Counted from the stretch's first letter, positions 1-5,041 are shown. The stretch is 5,041 bases of DNA from Thiotrichaceae bacterium (GCA_027009095.1 JALVDG010000049.1:1-5041), one strand, 5' to 3'. Program-made: numbers and translations. Notes: generated by a model from the sequence alone, not told the origin.

Positions 1-869
1 TGTTGGGTCGTGCCAAAGCTGACATACGACTCTGGTGAATCTGCCTCGTGCTTTATTTCGGCAACGTCTTTTAAGTAAACAGGCTGTTTATTAAAGACAC
101 CAACAATTAGGTCGCCAATATCACTTTCATTACTAAGAAATGTGCCTGCAACGACTTGAATTTCGGTATTGTCATTCACTAGCGATACGGCATCTTTGGC
201 TGTATTACTAGCTTTAAGTGCATTACGCAGGTCGTTTAAGCCAATATTGAATCCTGCTAATTTAGTGCTATCGAGCAATACATGGACCACACGCTTAGGT
301 GCGCCAACAGTATAAATATCGCGTGTTCCTGGTACACGTTTTAGCTCTGCCTCAATCGCATGAGCAACTTGGGCTAGATCGTAGGCGCTCTTATTTTCTG
401 CCTCTGTCCACAGGGTGAGTGTCACAATGGGAACATCATCAATACCTTTTGGTTTGATAAGCGGTGTACCAACGCCAAGATTTTGTGGCAGCCAGTCTTG
501 ATTGGAGGCAACTTTATTGTATAAACGCACCAGAGCAACAGTACGATCAACCCCGACTTTATACTGCACGGTAATCATCGACATACCAGGCATAGAGGTC
601 GAAAAAACGTGCTTTATACCTGCTATTTCTGATAAAACTTGCTCTGCGGGTGTGCTAACAAGACTCTCCACTTCTGCGGCACTTGCACCAGGAAAGGGGA
701 TAAAAACATTCGCAAAGGTAACATTAATTTGCGGGTCTTCTTCGCGTGGTGTGACTGCGATAGCAAAAAGTCCCAATAATAAGCCGACTAAGGCTAATAG
801 GGGGGTAATTTCAGTGAGTAAAAACTTTTTAGCAATTGCACCTGAAATACCAAGGCGTGGCTCACTCAT
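1..869 (-). CDS. RND efflux transporter permease (AcrB/HAE-type), N-terminal 289 residues, truncated by window edge
   Basis: This is the inner-membrane pump of a tripartite efflux system, which uses the proton gradient to expel substrates through an adaptor and an outer-membrane channel. The start ATG (869-867) follows a strong GGAGGA ribosome site (878-883) at 8 nt, and overlaps the end of the adaptor gene (shared ATGAGTGA), so the two are translationally coupled. Residues 1-17 are cytoplasmic and 18-40 form the first membrane helix. The typical 'TPREEDPQI' motif at 40-48 opens the periplasmic porter domain. 'PFPGAS' (58-63), 'STSMPGMS' (90-97) and 'PKGIDDVPI' (140-148) are also typical of the family. 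'GVFNKQPVYLKDVA' (257-270) is the usual end of the porter/docking segment. Family members have about 1,000-1,050 residues, so roughly 70% lies beyond base 1. No frameshift or stop is seen. The type resembles AcrB/AcrD/AcrF-family pumps; substrate cannot be inferred, and nothing visible indicates a metal pump. Confidence 0.95.
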   Translation of the reverse strand, partial: MSEPRLGISGAIAKKFLLTEITPLLALVGLLLGLFAIAVTPREEDPQINVTFANVFIPFPGASAAEVESLVSTPAEQVLSEIAGIKHVFSTSMPGMSMITVQYKVGVDRTVALVRLYNKVASNQDWLPQNLGVGTPLIKPKGIDDVPIVTLTLWTEAENKSAYDLAQVAHAIEAELKRVPGTRDIYTVGAPKRVVHVLLDSTKLAGFNIGLNDLRNALKASNTAKDAVSLVNDNTEIQVVAGTFLSNESDIGDLIVGVFNKQPVYLKDVAEIKHEADSPESYVSFGTTQ

Positions 870-2151
870 GGCTATTGTCCTCCGCTTCTTTTGTCTTTAC
901 TGCTTGATGTAGCTTAAAGTAGGCAGCCGCATGAACAGGGTCGATGGCAATTTTTTCGCCTTCATGTAAGCCTGCTGTCACTTGAATTTTGTTATCCGAT
1001 GTTTTCTTGCCAAGACGAACTTGATGAAGGTGGGGCATACCATCTGCGTCAACCACATAAACGGCAGTGACTTCTCCGCGATAAGCAACTGCACTTTGAG
1101 GAATGACTAAGTGAGTGGAGCTGCCTGTCTCAAAGCCAATTTTTACAAATACACCAGGAAATAGCCCTTTAATACCACGTTTAAGTGCGACTCTCACCTT
1201 GAAGCCATTTGTTGCCGTATCAGCATAAGGGAAAATAGTCAGTGATTTAGCAGGTATACCTACGCTATCACCATCAATAAAAATGCGTGCAGATTTGTAT
1301 TTACGCACGGCTAAAATCAAGCGTTGTGGAATGCTCGTGGTAGCCCGCATCTCTGATAATGAGATACCTGTCATAACGGGTTTGCCCGCCGCAACAACTT
1401 CGCCTAGCTCAACATGACGCTCGATAACAATACCGCTATAGGGCGCTAGTAGTTGTGTATAACCAAGTTGTTCACCTGCTTTACTCAAGCCTGCCTTTGC
1501 TGCAACGAAGCCAGAGTTAGCGGCTGCAAGTCTTGATTTAGCGGAGGTTAATTCCGACTTACTTGCGTTATAAGCTGCCTTGGTTGCGGTTAAATTAGCT
1601 TTAGCAGCATCAACACGCGCTGCGGCTGATTTAAGCGCGGAGTTTGCTTTATCGTATTGAGATTTAGCAATAAGACGTTTTTTGTAAATTTCTGCGGTAC
1701 GGTTAAAGGCTAAACGTGCTTCATTATAAGCCGCTTGTGTCTCACGCAACGCTGCTTGAGCTTGGGCGACAGTCGCTGCTGCTTGACTAATGCTTGCATT
1801 GGCTTTACTCACTGCCGCCTTAGCTTGACTAACAGCCGCTTTAGCTTGACCTACCGATGCCTGTGCTTGTTGTAATCCTGCTTTTTGATTTTGTGAAGAG
1901 ATGCGTGCAATTTCGCTACCTTTTTTAACAAAGTCACCCACATCATAATTTAATTTGCTAATAACACCGCTAGTTTGAGCTGAAATTGTACTTTTGTTGA
2001 CAGACTCTATTTGTCCGTCTAAAAATTGATAATCAACCACGCTTTCTTTTTTTACCTCGGCTGTTAGTAAGCCTTCGACATGCTTAGAATAGCTTGGCAT
2101 CGATATGCTAATTAATAAACATAAAGAGAGTAAGTTGGTAGTAAATTTCAT
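862..2151 (-). CDS. RND efflux periplasmic adaptor subunit (membrane fusion protein, HlyD/AcrA-like), 429 aa
   Basis: This adaptor links the RND pump to an outer-membrane channel in the periplasm. Residues 1-22 look like a Sec signal peptide (K2, hydrophobic 7-18, 'SYS' before K23); Cys11 lacks a proper lipobox, so a lipoprotein is unlikely. The two lipoyl half-motifs are at about 52-85 ('SAQTSGVISKLNYDVGDFVKKG' region) and 229-262 ('LLAPYSGIVIERHVELGEVV' region). Between them is a long Ala-rich coiled-coil hairpin (about 88-228) with heptad repeats. Its tip, around R151-D167, aligns with the channel-binding RLS motif of AcrA, with Ile155 and Ala162 in place of Leu and Ser. Beta-barrel and membrane-proximal domains follow, including 'FPGVFVKIGF' (331-340) and 'VIPQSAVAYRGE' (349-360). 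A TAGG site (2159-2162) lies 7 nt before the ATG. The gene is first in the operon and overlaps the pump gene by 8 bp. No TolC-type gene lies in the window. Confidence 0.95.
   Translation of the reverse strand: MKFTTNLLSLCLLISISMPSYSKHVEGLLTAEVKKESVVDYQFLDGQIESVNKSTISAQTSGVISKLNYDVGDFVKKGSEIARISSQNQKAGLQQAQASVGQAKAAVSQAKAAVSKANASISQAAATVAQAQAALRETQAAYNEARLAFNRTAEIYKKRLIAKSQYDKANSALKSAAARVDAAKANLTATKAAYNASKSELTSAKSRLAAANSGFVAAKAGLSKAGEQLGYTQLLAPYSGIVIERHVELGEVVAAGKPVMTGISLSEMRATTSIPQRLILAVRKYKSARIFIDGDSVGIPAKSLTIFPYADTATNGFKVRVALKRGIKGLFPGVFVKIGFETGSSTHLVIPQSAVAYRGEVTAVYVVDADGMPHLHQVRLGKKTSDNKIQVTAGLHEGEKIAIDPVHAAAYFKLHQAVKTKEAEDNSHE
878..883 (-). promoter_or_regulatory. Strong ribosome binding site of the RND pump gene, inside the adaptor gene
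   Basis: GGAGGA on the minus strand lies 8 nt upstream of the pump ATG (869-867). It sits inside the last codons of the adaptor gene. It fixes the pump start at 869 and suggests the pump is translated both by coupling and by independent initiation. Confidence 0.75.
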
Positions 2152-2158
2152 GGCAATA

Positions 2159-2162
2159 CCTA
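2159..2162 (-). promoter_or_regulatory. Ribosome binding site of the adaptor gene
   Basis: On the minus strand TAGG lies 7 nt before the ATG at 2151. It is a short, modest Shine-Dalgarno sequence but well placed, and no alternative upstream start is apparent. Confidence 0.5.
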
Positions 2163-2187
2163 TATAAGGAAATACTAATATTTGCGC

Positions 2188-2216
2188 ATGATAACAAGTA
2201 ATATTAGAAAATTCTA
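2188..2216 (-). promoter_or_regulatory. Predicted sigma-70 promoter of the efflux operon
   Basis: Reading the minus strand, TATCAT (2193-2188) matches five of six bases of the -10 consensus and is preceded by TGT, giving an extended -10 (TGnTATCAT). A weak -35, TAGAAT (2216-2211), lies 17 bp upstream. The weak -35 is what is expected when an extended -10 is present. Transcription would begin near 2181, giving a leader of about 30 nt before the adaptor ATG. The -35 lies inside the palindrome at 2200-2221, so a bound regulator would block RNA polymerase. Confidence 0.45.
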
Positions 2217-2221
2217 ATATT
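2200..2221. promoter_or_regulatory. Perfect 10+2+10 palindrome, probable repressor operator of the efflux operon
   Basis: AATATTAGAA (2200-2209) and TTCTAATATT (2212-2221) are exact reverse complements separated by AA. The size and symmetry fit a dimeric helix-turn-helix repressor. TetR/AcrR-type regulators commonly control RND pumps in this way, but MarR- or ArsR-type proteins cannot be excluded. It overlaps the predicted -35 of the adaptor promoter. A further half-site, CTAATATT, occurs at 2175-2182 between the promoter and the start codon. No regulator gene is in the window, so the identity of the binding protein is inferred only. Confidence 0.55.
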
Positions 2222-2329
2222 CATTGCTTTTAAAGGCGGGTATTCTTTGACCAGATGTCGTTATGGCTGTATAGCGAAGAGGAAGAAGAGAGGGGTTAAG
2301 CAGTGAAAAAGTAGAGGTAGAGTGAAATG
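2222..2329. other. Non-coding spacer with purine-rich plus strand
   Basis: This part of the 2152-2534 intergenic region shows no coding frame with a start and ribosome site on either strand. From about 2275 to 2328 the plus strand is strongly purine-rich, with runs such as GAAGAGGAAGAAGAGAGGGG. I see no promoter or RNA gene in it. Confidence 0.5.
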
Positions 2330-2364
2330 TTAGGTCTGCTTTAATTTTTATAGAGCAGACCTAA
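2330..2364. terminator. Strong hairpin, possible terminator of the trmL-ribF-pcm-like transcript
   Basis: TTAGGTCTGCT (2330-2340) and AGCAGACCTAA (2354-2364) form a perfect 11-bp stem. Three further inner pairs (one a G-U) are possible, leaving an A/T-rich loop of about 7 nt. Neither side has a clear T-run after the stem, so it is not a textbook rho-independent terminator. Its position downstream of the Pcm-like gene, and before the efflux promoter, makes a terminator or transcript-stabilising role reasonable. It lies just outside the long inverted repeat at 2366-2533 and could alternatively be an associated part of that element. Confidence 0.4.
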
Positions 2365-2365
2365 A

Positions 2366-2533
2366 CTAGTACTCCAACCACGTTATATTGACGGATACAG
2401 CGAGTCAGAAAGCGGTTAGCCACTAGGCGCACTTTGCAGTGAATGGTTATTCCCTTCACAAAAAATGCAACAACGTGGATGACCGCTTTCTGGCTCGCCC
2501 TGCGGGAGCAATATAACGTGGTTGGAGTACTAG
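2366..2533. repeat. 168-bp long inverted-repeat (foldback) element, MITE-like
   Basis: The ends are perfect 24-bp inverted repeats (2366-2389 and 2510-2533), starting CTAGTACTCCAACCACGTTA. Inside, after an 11/12-nt internal loop, 2401-2423 pairs with 2475-2497 over 23 positions with two G-U wobbles and one mismatch. The centre has another hairpin: 2434-2438 with 2466-2470, then 2439-2446 with 2452-2459 (one mismatch), loop TTATT, with a six-A bulge at 2460-2465. The whole element can fold into one long stem as DNA or RNA. It encodes no convincing protein. Such structure is typical of MITEs or other dispersed palindromic repeats; CTAG at both ends could be a 4-bp target duplication. It begins 1 nt after the stop of the Pcm-like gene. 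I do not recognise it as a named family, and the presence of further genomic copies is an assumption. Confidence 0.7.
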
Positions 2534-2534
2534 G

Positions 2535-3191
2535 TTAAAATACAAAACTAGATTTCACAACCGTCCCTGTTAATGCTTTTAATTCCGTTTCAAACAAGCT
2601 AGTGCGATCAAAGCCATCTTTTGTGCGTGTAATTAACATGGCGTGTTGTATAGGGGCTGTGCCAACTGTGATGTACAAACGTCCTCCTGGATTTAGCATT
2701 TCCTCAAATAGTGATAAATACTCAGGTACAGAACCTGTTACGGCAATAACATCAAAGCGTTTATTTGTATTTAGCTCAGTTAAAGCATTTTCTTTTGCTA
2801 ATGTTACGTTTGATATATTCTGAGCATCGAGTCTTTCACCCGCAGAGGCTAAAAATTCGGGGTGTATATCAATGCTATAAACATCTTTTGCTAAGTTAGC
2901 CATGCAAGCTGTTAGATAACCGCTGCCTGTACCTACTTCTAAACAGCTATCATCATTGCTAATGGCAAGCTCTTGTAACATGCGCCCTTCAATACGCGGG
3001 TGCATCATGCTTTCGCCATGACCTATTGGTAATTGAATATCACTATAAGCCAGCGCTCTTTGATCATTATTAACAAAAGCATCGCGGGGTAAGTCGCTCA
3101 TTGTTTGAAGTACAGAAGAGTCTAATACATCCCAAGGGCGTATTTGTTGCTGGATCATATTAAAACGTGCTTTTTCCATGTTCATTATCAT
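2535..3191 (-). CDS. Pcm-like SAM-dependent methyltransferase (protein-L-isoaspartate O-methyltransferase family), 218 aa
   Basis: This is a cytoplasmic Rossmann-fold methyltransferase of the isoaspartate O-methyltransferase family, which repairs damaged aspartyl/asparaginyl residues using S-adenosylmethionine. SAM motif I is 'CLEVGTGSGYLTA' (83-95), post-I is 'VYSIDIHPE' (104-112), motif II is 'FDVIAVTGSVPEY' (146-158) and motif III is 'LNPGGRLYITVG' (166-177). The N-terminal 'ARFNMIQQQIRPWDVLD' (8-24) marks a subfamily of proteobacterial Pcm paralogues. The usual substrate-loop motif 'GQTISQP' is replaced by 'GESMMHP' (59-65), so true isoaspartate repair activity is uncertain, and I therefore give no gene symbol. 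Length is normal for the family and the C-terminus 'FVF' looks natural. Three in-frame ATGs (3191, 3185, 3179) are possible; 3191 has the best spacing, 8 nt from an AGGGG site. It is 61 nt downstream of ribF, probably in the same operon. Confidence 0.88.
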   Translation of the reverse strand: MIMNMEKARFNMIQQQIRPWDVLDSSVLQTMSDLPRDAFVNNDQRALAYSDIQLPIGHGESMMHPRIEGRMLQELAISNDDSCLEVGTGSGYLTACMANLAKDVYSIDIHPEFLASAGERLDAQNISNVTLAKENALTELNTNKRFDVIAVTGSVPEYLSLFEEMLNPGGRLYITVGTAPIQHAMLITRTKDGFDRTSLFETELKALTGTVVKSSFVF

Positions 3192-3199
3192 TTTCTTTA

Positions 3200-3205
3200 C
3201 CCCTA
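3200..3205 (-). promoter_or_regulatory. Ribosome binding site of the Pcm-like gene
   Basis: TAGGGG on the minus strand lies 8 nt before the ATG at 3191, 14 nt before that at 3185 and 20 nt before that at 3179. The spacing favours the first start, although related proteins appear to begin closer to the later methionines. Confidence 0.5.
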
Positions 3206-3252
3206 AACTTATTGCTAATTTACTTCAAGACTACGAATTAATCAGTACGAAG

Positions 3253-4173
3253 TCAAAGATAATACTGCTTTGCATTATCTGCATCGTTTAAAATTTGTTG
3301 TTTTAAGTCATCAAAACTATCGAAGCGTTGCTCCGGACGTAAAAACTTATCGAGTTGGATGCAAACGTGCTTCCCGTAAGCATTGTCATCATAGTCAAAG
3401 ACGTGCGTTTCTAAACGGACTTCTTTGCCTGCAACTGTCGGACGAGTGCCGATATTAGCGACTCCTGTGAGAATATCATCCGATAGGCCTTGAATTTTTA
3501 CTGCATAAACGCCTTTAGCAGGAGCGATAAAATCGGGCAGGCGTAAGTTGAGAGTAGGAAAGCCAATGGTGCGTCCACGTTTGTCGCCATGACGCACACG
3601 ACCTGAGAGTTGATAAGCTCTGCCAAGTAGCTTTGTGCTGTTTTTAATATCGCCTGCGGCAAGTGTTTTGCGAATACGTGTACTGCTGACTCGTTGCTTA
3701 TCGTATTCACAGGTTGGTGTGTTTTTCACCTCCATGCCGACAGCTTTTCCCATTTTTTGCAGTAGTTTAAAGTCTCCTGCACGTTTCTTGCCAAAACGGA
3801 AATCATCACCAACGACAAGATATTTAACATTTAGGCGATCAAATAAAATATCTTTTACAAAATCCTCTGGCTCCATGCTGGCAAGCTCATTATTAAAACG
3901 TAGACATAAATAATGATCGACCTGCAACTCGTTTAATAAACGAATTTTATCCCGCAAAGGATAAATACGGCTAGGGGGCGTTGGCATAAAAAATTCAGAA
4001 GGCAATGGCTCAAAACTAATAATACTACTTGGCAGGGAGAGTTGTTTTGACTTCTCGGCAAGATGAGACAATAGTTTTTGATGCCCAAGATGTAGCCCAT
4101 CAAAATTGCCAATACTGGCAACACAACCTTCGCTGATAACTGCTTGATTATTTAGTCCACGTATTAACTTCAT
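3253..4173 (-). CDS. ribF: Bifunctional riboflavin kinase / FAD synthetase, 306 aa
   Basis: RibF phosphorylates riboflavin to FMN and then adenylylates FMN to FAD, in the cytoplasm. The N-terminal FAD synthetase half carries the nucleotidyltransferase motif 'GNFDGLHLGH' (22-31), 'VGDDFRFGKKRAGD' (121-134) and 'SSTRIR' (163-168). The C-terminal riboflavin kinase half carries 'GFPTLN' (204-209), 'GVYAV' (221-225), 'NIGTRPT' (240-246) and 'LETHVFD' (254-260), whose Glu255 matches the catalytic Glu of the kinase domain. The end, with 'FLRPEQRFDSFDDLKQQI' (277-294), is also typical. Length is normal for bacterial RibF. The start ATG lies 2 nt after the trmL stop (TAA TC ATG) and has no clear ribosome site of its own, so translation probably depends on reinitiation after trmL. 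In many gammaproteobacteria ribF lies with ileS and lspA; here it is with trmL instead. No FMN riboswitch is seen. Confidence 0.98.
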   Translation of the reverse strand: MKLIRGLNNQAVISEGCVASIGNFDGLHLGHQKLLSHLAEKSKQLSLPSSIISFEPLPSEFFMPTPPSRIYPLRDKIRLLNELQVDHYLCLRFNNELASMEPEDFVKDILFDRLNVKYLVVGDDFRFGKKRAGDFKLLQKMGKAVGMEVKNTPTCEYDKQRVSSTRIRKTLAAGDIKNSTKLLGRAYQLSGRVRHGDKRGRTIGFPTLNLRLPDFIAPAKGVYAVKIQGLSDDILTGVANIGTRPTVAGKEVRLETHVFDYDDNAYGKHVCIQLDKFLRPEQRFDSFDDLKQQILNDADNAKQYYL

Positions 4174-4175
4174 GA

Positions 4176-4640
4176 TTAATTTAGACCATTAAAATGTTGT
4201 TGTCGAAGTGCCTCGTACACCGTAATCGCAACGGTATTCGATAAATTTAAGCTACGGCTACCTTCTAGCATAGGGATTCTTAAACGGTGATGTGTATTAA
4301 GTTGCACCAGCACATCATCAGGTAAACCTCGTGTTTCAGGGCCAAAGAGTAAAATATCACCCGCTTTAAAACTTGCCTTTGTATACCCGATACTGCCTTT
4401 GGTGGTTAAGGCGAAGATATTATCACTACCCATCTTATCAATAAAAGCAGGGAAGTTACTATGCTCCTGAATAACCGCCATATCTCGATAATCCATACCT
4501 GCACGACGTAATTTTTTCTCGTCTAAATCAAAACCTAGAGGGTGGATAAGGTGTAAAGTACAGCCCGTATTAGCACAAAGCCTCATAATATTGCCCGTAT
4601 TCGGCGGTATTTCTGGCTCGTATAAAGCAATGTGAAACAT
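4176..4640 (-). CDS. trmL: tRNA (cytidine/uridine-2'-O-)-methyltransferase TrmL, 154 aa
   Basis: TrmL is a SPOUT-class enzyme that uses S-adenosylmethionine to 2'-O-methylate the wobble nucleotide 34 of two tRNA-Leu isoacceptors. The protein follows the E. coli enzyme along its length. It has the N-terminal '[19 protein letters not shown]' (8-26), 'LRRAGMDY' (44-51), 'ALTTKG' (77-82), and the C-terminal knot motifs 'FGPETRGLP' (99-107) and '[12 protein letters not shown]' (128-139). I chose the ATG at 4640-4638 because it gives '[16 protein letters not shown]', matching the family N-terminus, and an AGAGAG site lies 9 nt upstream. An upstream in-frame GTG at 4667 would add nine residues without family support. 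It is the first gene of the minus-strand series, ends 2 nt before ribF, and is divergent from tRNA-Phe. E. coli TrmL is 157 aa, so the length is normal. Confidence 0.97.
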   Translation of the reverse strand: MFHIALYEPEIPPNTGNIMRLCANTGCTLHLIHPLGFDLDEKKLRRAGMDYRDMAVIQEHSNFPAFIDKMGSDNIFALTTKGSIGYTKASFKAGDILLFGPETRGLPDDVLVQLNTHHRLRIPMLEGSRSLNLSNTVAITVYEALRQQHFNGLN

Positions 4641-4649
4641 AAAATAAAG

Positions 4650-4655
4650 CTCTCT
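4650..4655 (-). promoter_or_regulatory. Ribosome binding site deciding the trmL start
   Basis: AGAGAG on the minus strand lies 9 nt before the ATG at 4640. It falls downstream of the alternative GTG at 4667 and so supports the shorter 154-residue protein. Confidence 0.55.
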
Positions 4656-4700
4656 AAACAAAGACACCTAGACTATACAAGTAGATAGGGATTCAAGCTA

Positions 4701-4729
4701 AGAATAAATTTTTGATAATATAGCTACAA
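4701..4729 (-). promoter_or_regulatory. Weak candidate promoter for trmL-ribF
   Basis: On the minus strand TTGTAG (4729-4724) and TATTCT (4706-4701) are 17 bp apart and would start a transcript near 4694, giving a leader of about 54 nt. Only three and four bases match the consensus hexamers, so this is a tentative choice. A TATAGT further downstream (4678-4673) has no suitable -35. Confidence 0.25.
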
Positions 4730-4733
4730 ATAC

Positions 4734-4762
4734 TTGACATAAGAGACCGAAAAAGATTTAAT
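4734..4762 (+). promoter_or_regulatory. Sigma-70 promoter of tRNA-Phe
   Basis: A perfect -35 TTGACA (4734-4739) is followed after exactly 17 bp by the -10 TTTAAT (4757-4762). The next bases, GCGCG, form a G+C-rich discriminator, the kind associated with stringent control of stable RNA promoters. Transcription would start near 4769-4770, about 10 nt before the mature tRNA 5' end, so the 5' leader removed by RNase P is short. Confidence 0.8.
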
Positions 4763-4778
4763 GCGCGTCTCGCTCAAT

Positions 4779-4854
4779 GGCCCGATAGCTCAGTCGGTAG
4801 AGCAGAGGATTGAAAATCCTCGTGTCGGTGGTTCGATTCCACCTCGGGCCACCA
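4779..4854 (+). tRNA. pheT: tRNA-Phe (anticodon GAA), 76 nt with encoded CCA
   Basis: The acceptor stem GGCCCGA (4779-4785) pairs with TCGGGCC (4844-4850). The D arm contains AGCTCAGTCGGTAGAGC. The anticodon stem GAGGA/TCCTC (4805-4809 and 4817-4821) encloses the loop TTGAAAA with anticodon GAA at 4812-4814. The T arm contains GGTTCGATTCC. Discriminator A (4851) and CCA (4852-4854) are encoded. The sequence is close to E. coli tRNA-Phe, differing mainly in compensating stem pairs. It has its own promoter just upstream and is divergent from trmL. The tRNA identity is certain; the gene symbol is only a conventional label. Confidence 0.97.
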
Positions 4855-5041
4855 TTCTATATAAAGCTAATCCATTCAATAGCTTAACCCCTTAGATCAA
4901 GTCTTTAAAAATCACCCATAAAAAGCCTCTATTTTTTAGCCTCGAAATATACATGGGATAGTTTTTATTTATCGGGTTTGATATCGAATATCAGAAAGAT
5001 TCTACCGTTTAAAGTGTAGAGTATTCATAAATAGTTAGGAA
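4855..5041. other. Region after tRNA-Phe with no recognisable gene
   Basis: No frame with a start and ribosome site is seen on either strand. AAGCTA (4864-4869) and TAGCTT (4880-4885) could form a weak 6-bp stem but without a T-run. An A-run/T-run pair (about 4919-4938) is another weak terminator candidate. An imperfect dyad is at 5001-5020. The region could contain the promoter of a gene beyond the window. Confidence 0.4.

Noticed and set aside
502..912. Plus-strand open frame of 136 codons
   Set aside because: It lies opposite the RND pump and adaptor genes, its protein resembles no family I know, and no good ribosome site is seen. The minus-strand frame encodes clear pump motifs.
2366..2533. 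Integron attC site or CRISPR repeat unit
   Set aside because: The ends do not give the attC core pattern (RYYYAAC and GTTRRRY), no gene cassette or integrase is present, and the element occurs only once here, without regularly spaced repeats.
3192..3252. Terminator or separate promoter between ribF and the Pcm-like gene
   Set aside because: The 61-nt gap shows no stable hairpin with a T-run and no convincing -35/-10 pair, so co-transcription is the simpler reading.
3635..3913. Plus-strand open frame of 92 codons within ribF
   Set aside because: It is an antisense shadow of a well-conserved ribF region, and its sequence is without recognisable features.
4641..4667. Longer trmL starting at GTG 4667
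   Set aside because: The nine extra residues are not part of the known TrmL N-terminus, and the ribosome site AGAGAG lies between this codon and the better ATG at 4640.
4844..4860. Integration (att) site at the tRNA-Phe 3' end
   Set aside because: tRNA 3' ends are common integration sites, but no integrase and no repeat of the tRNA 3' end is found in the window.
4864..4885. Intrinsic terminator after tRNA-Phe
   Set aside because: The stem is only 6 bp, A/T-rich, has a 10-nt loop and is followed by AACCCC, not a T-run.

Overview
The window looks like chromosomal DNA of a gammaproteobacterium of moderately low G+C. The evidence is a TrmL close to the Escherichia coli type, a bifunctional RibF, a tRNA-Phe with encoded CCA, a Pcm-like methyltransferase of the subfamily starting with the 'ARFNMIxQQIRPWDVLD'-type motif, and a Gram-negative RND efflux pump. 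The genus cannot be fixed from the sequence alone.

Layout: all protein genes lie on the minus strand, so they read from right to left. On the right, a tRNA-Phe gene (4779-4854, plus strand) has its own strong promoter and is divergent from the trmL-ribF-pcm-like gene series (4640 down to 2535). trmL and ribF are separated by 2 nt; ribF and the Pcm-like gene by 61 nt. Next comes a 383-nt stretch without genes (2152-2534). It holds a 168-bp long inverted repeat that starts 1 nt after the Pcm-like stop codon, a second independent hairpin beside it, and the promoter/operator region of the efflux operon. On the left is the efflux operon itself: a periplasmic adaptor (2151 down to 862) overlapping by 8 bp an RND inner-membrane pump gene that runs off the window after 289 codons. 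The rightmost 187 nt after the tRNA hold no recognisable gene.

Function: trmL (tRNA wobble-nucleotide 2'-O-methylation), ribF (FMN and FAD synthesis) and the Pcm-like methyltransferase are housekeeping or repair-type genes that are probably co-transcribed. The adaptor and pump would form two parts of a tripartite efflux system; no outer-membrane TolC-type partner is in the window. A perfect 10+2+10 palindrome overlapping the predicted -35 region of the adaptor suggests control by a dimeric repressor encoded elsewhere.

The part least explained by ordinary annotation is the 168-bp foldback element between the two gene groups, most likely a MITE-like or other dispersed palindromic repeat. I see no convincing new multi-gene system here.
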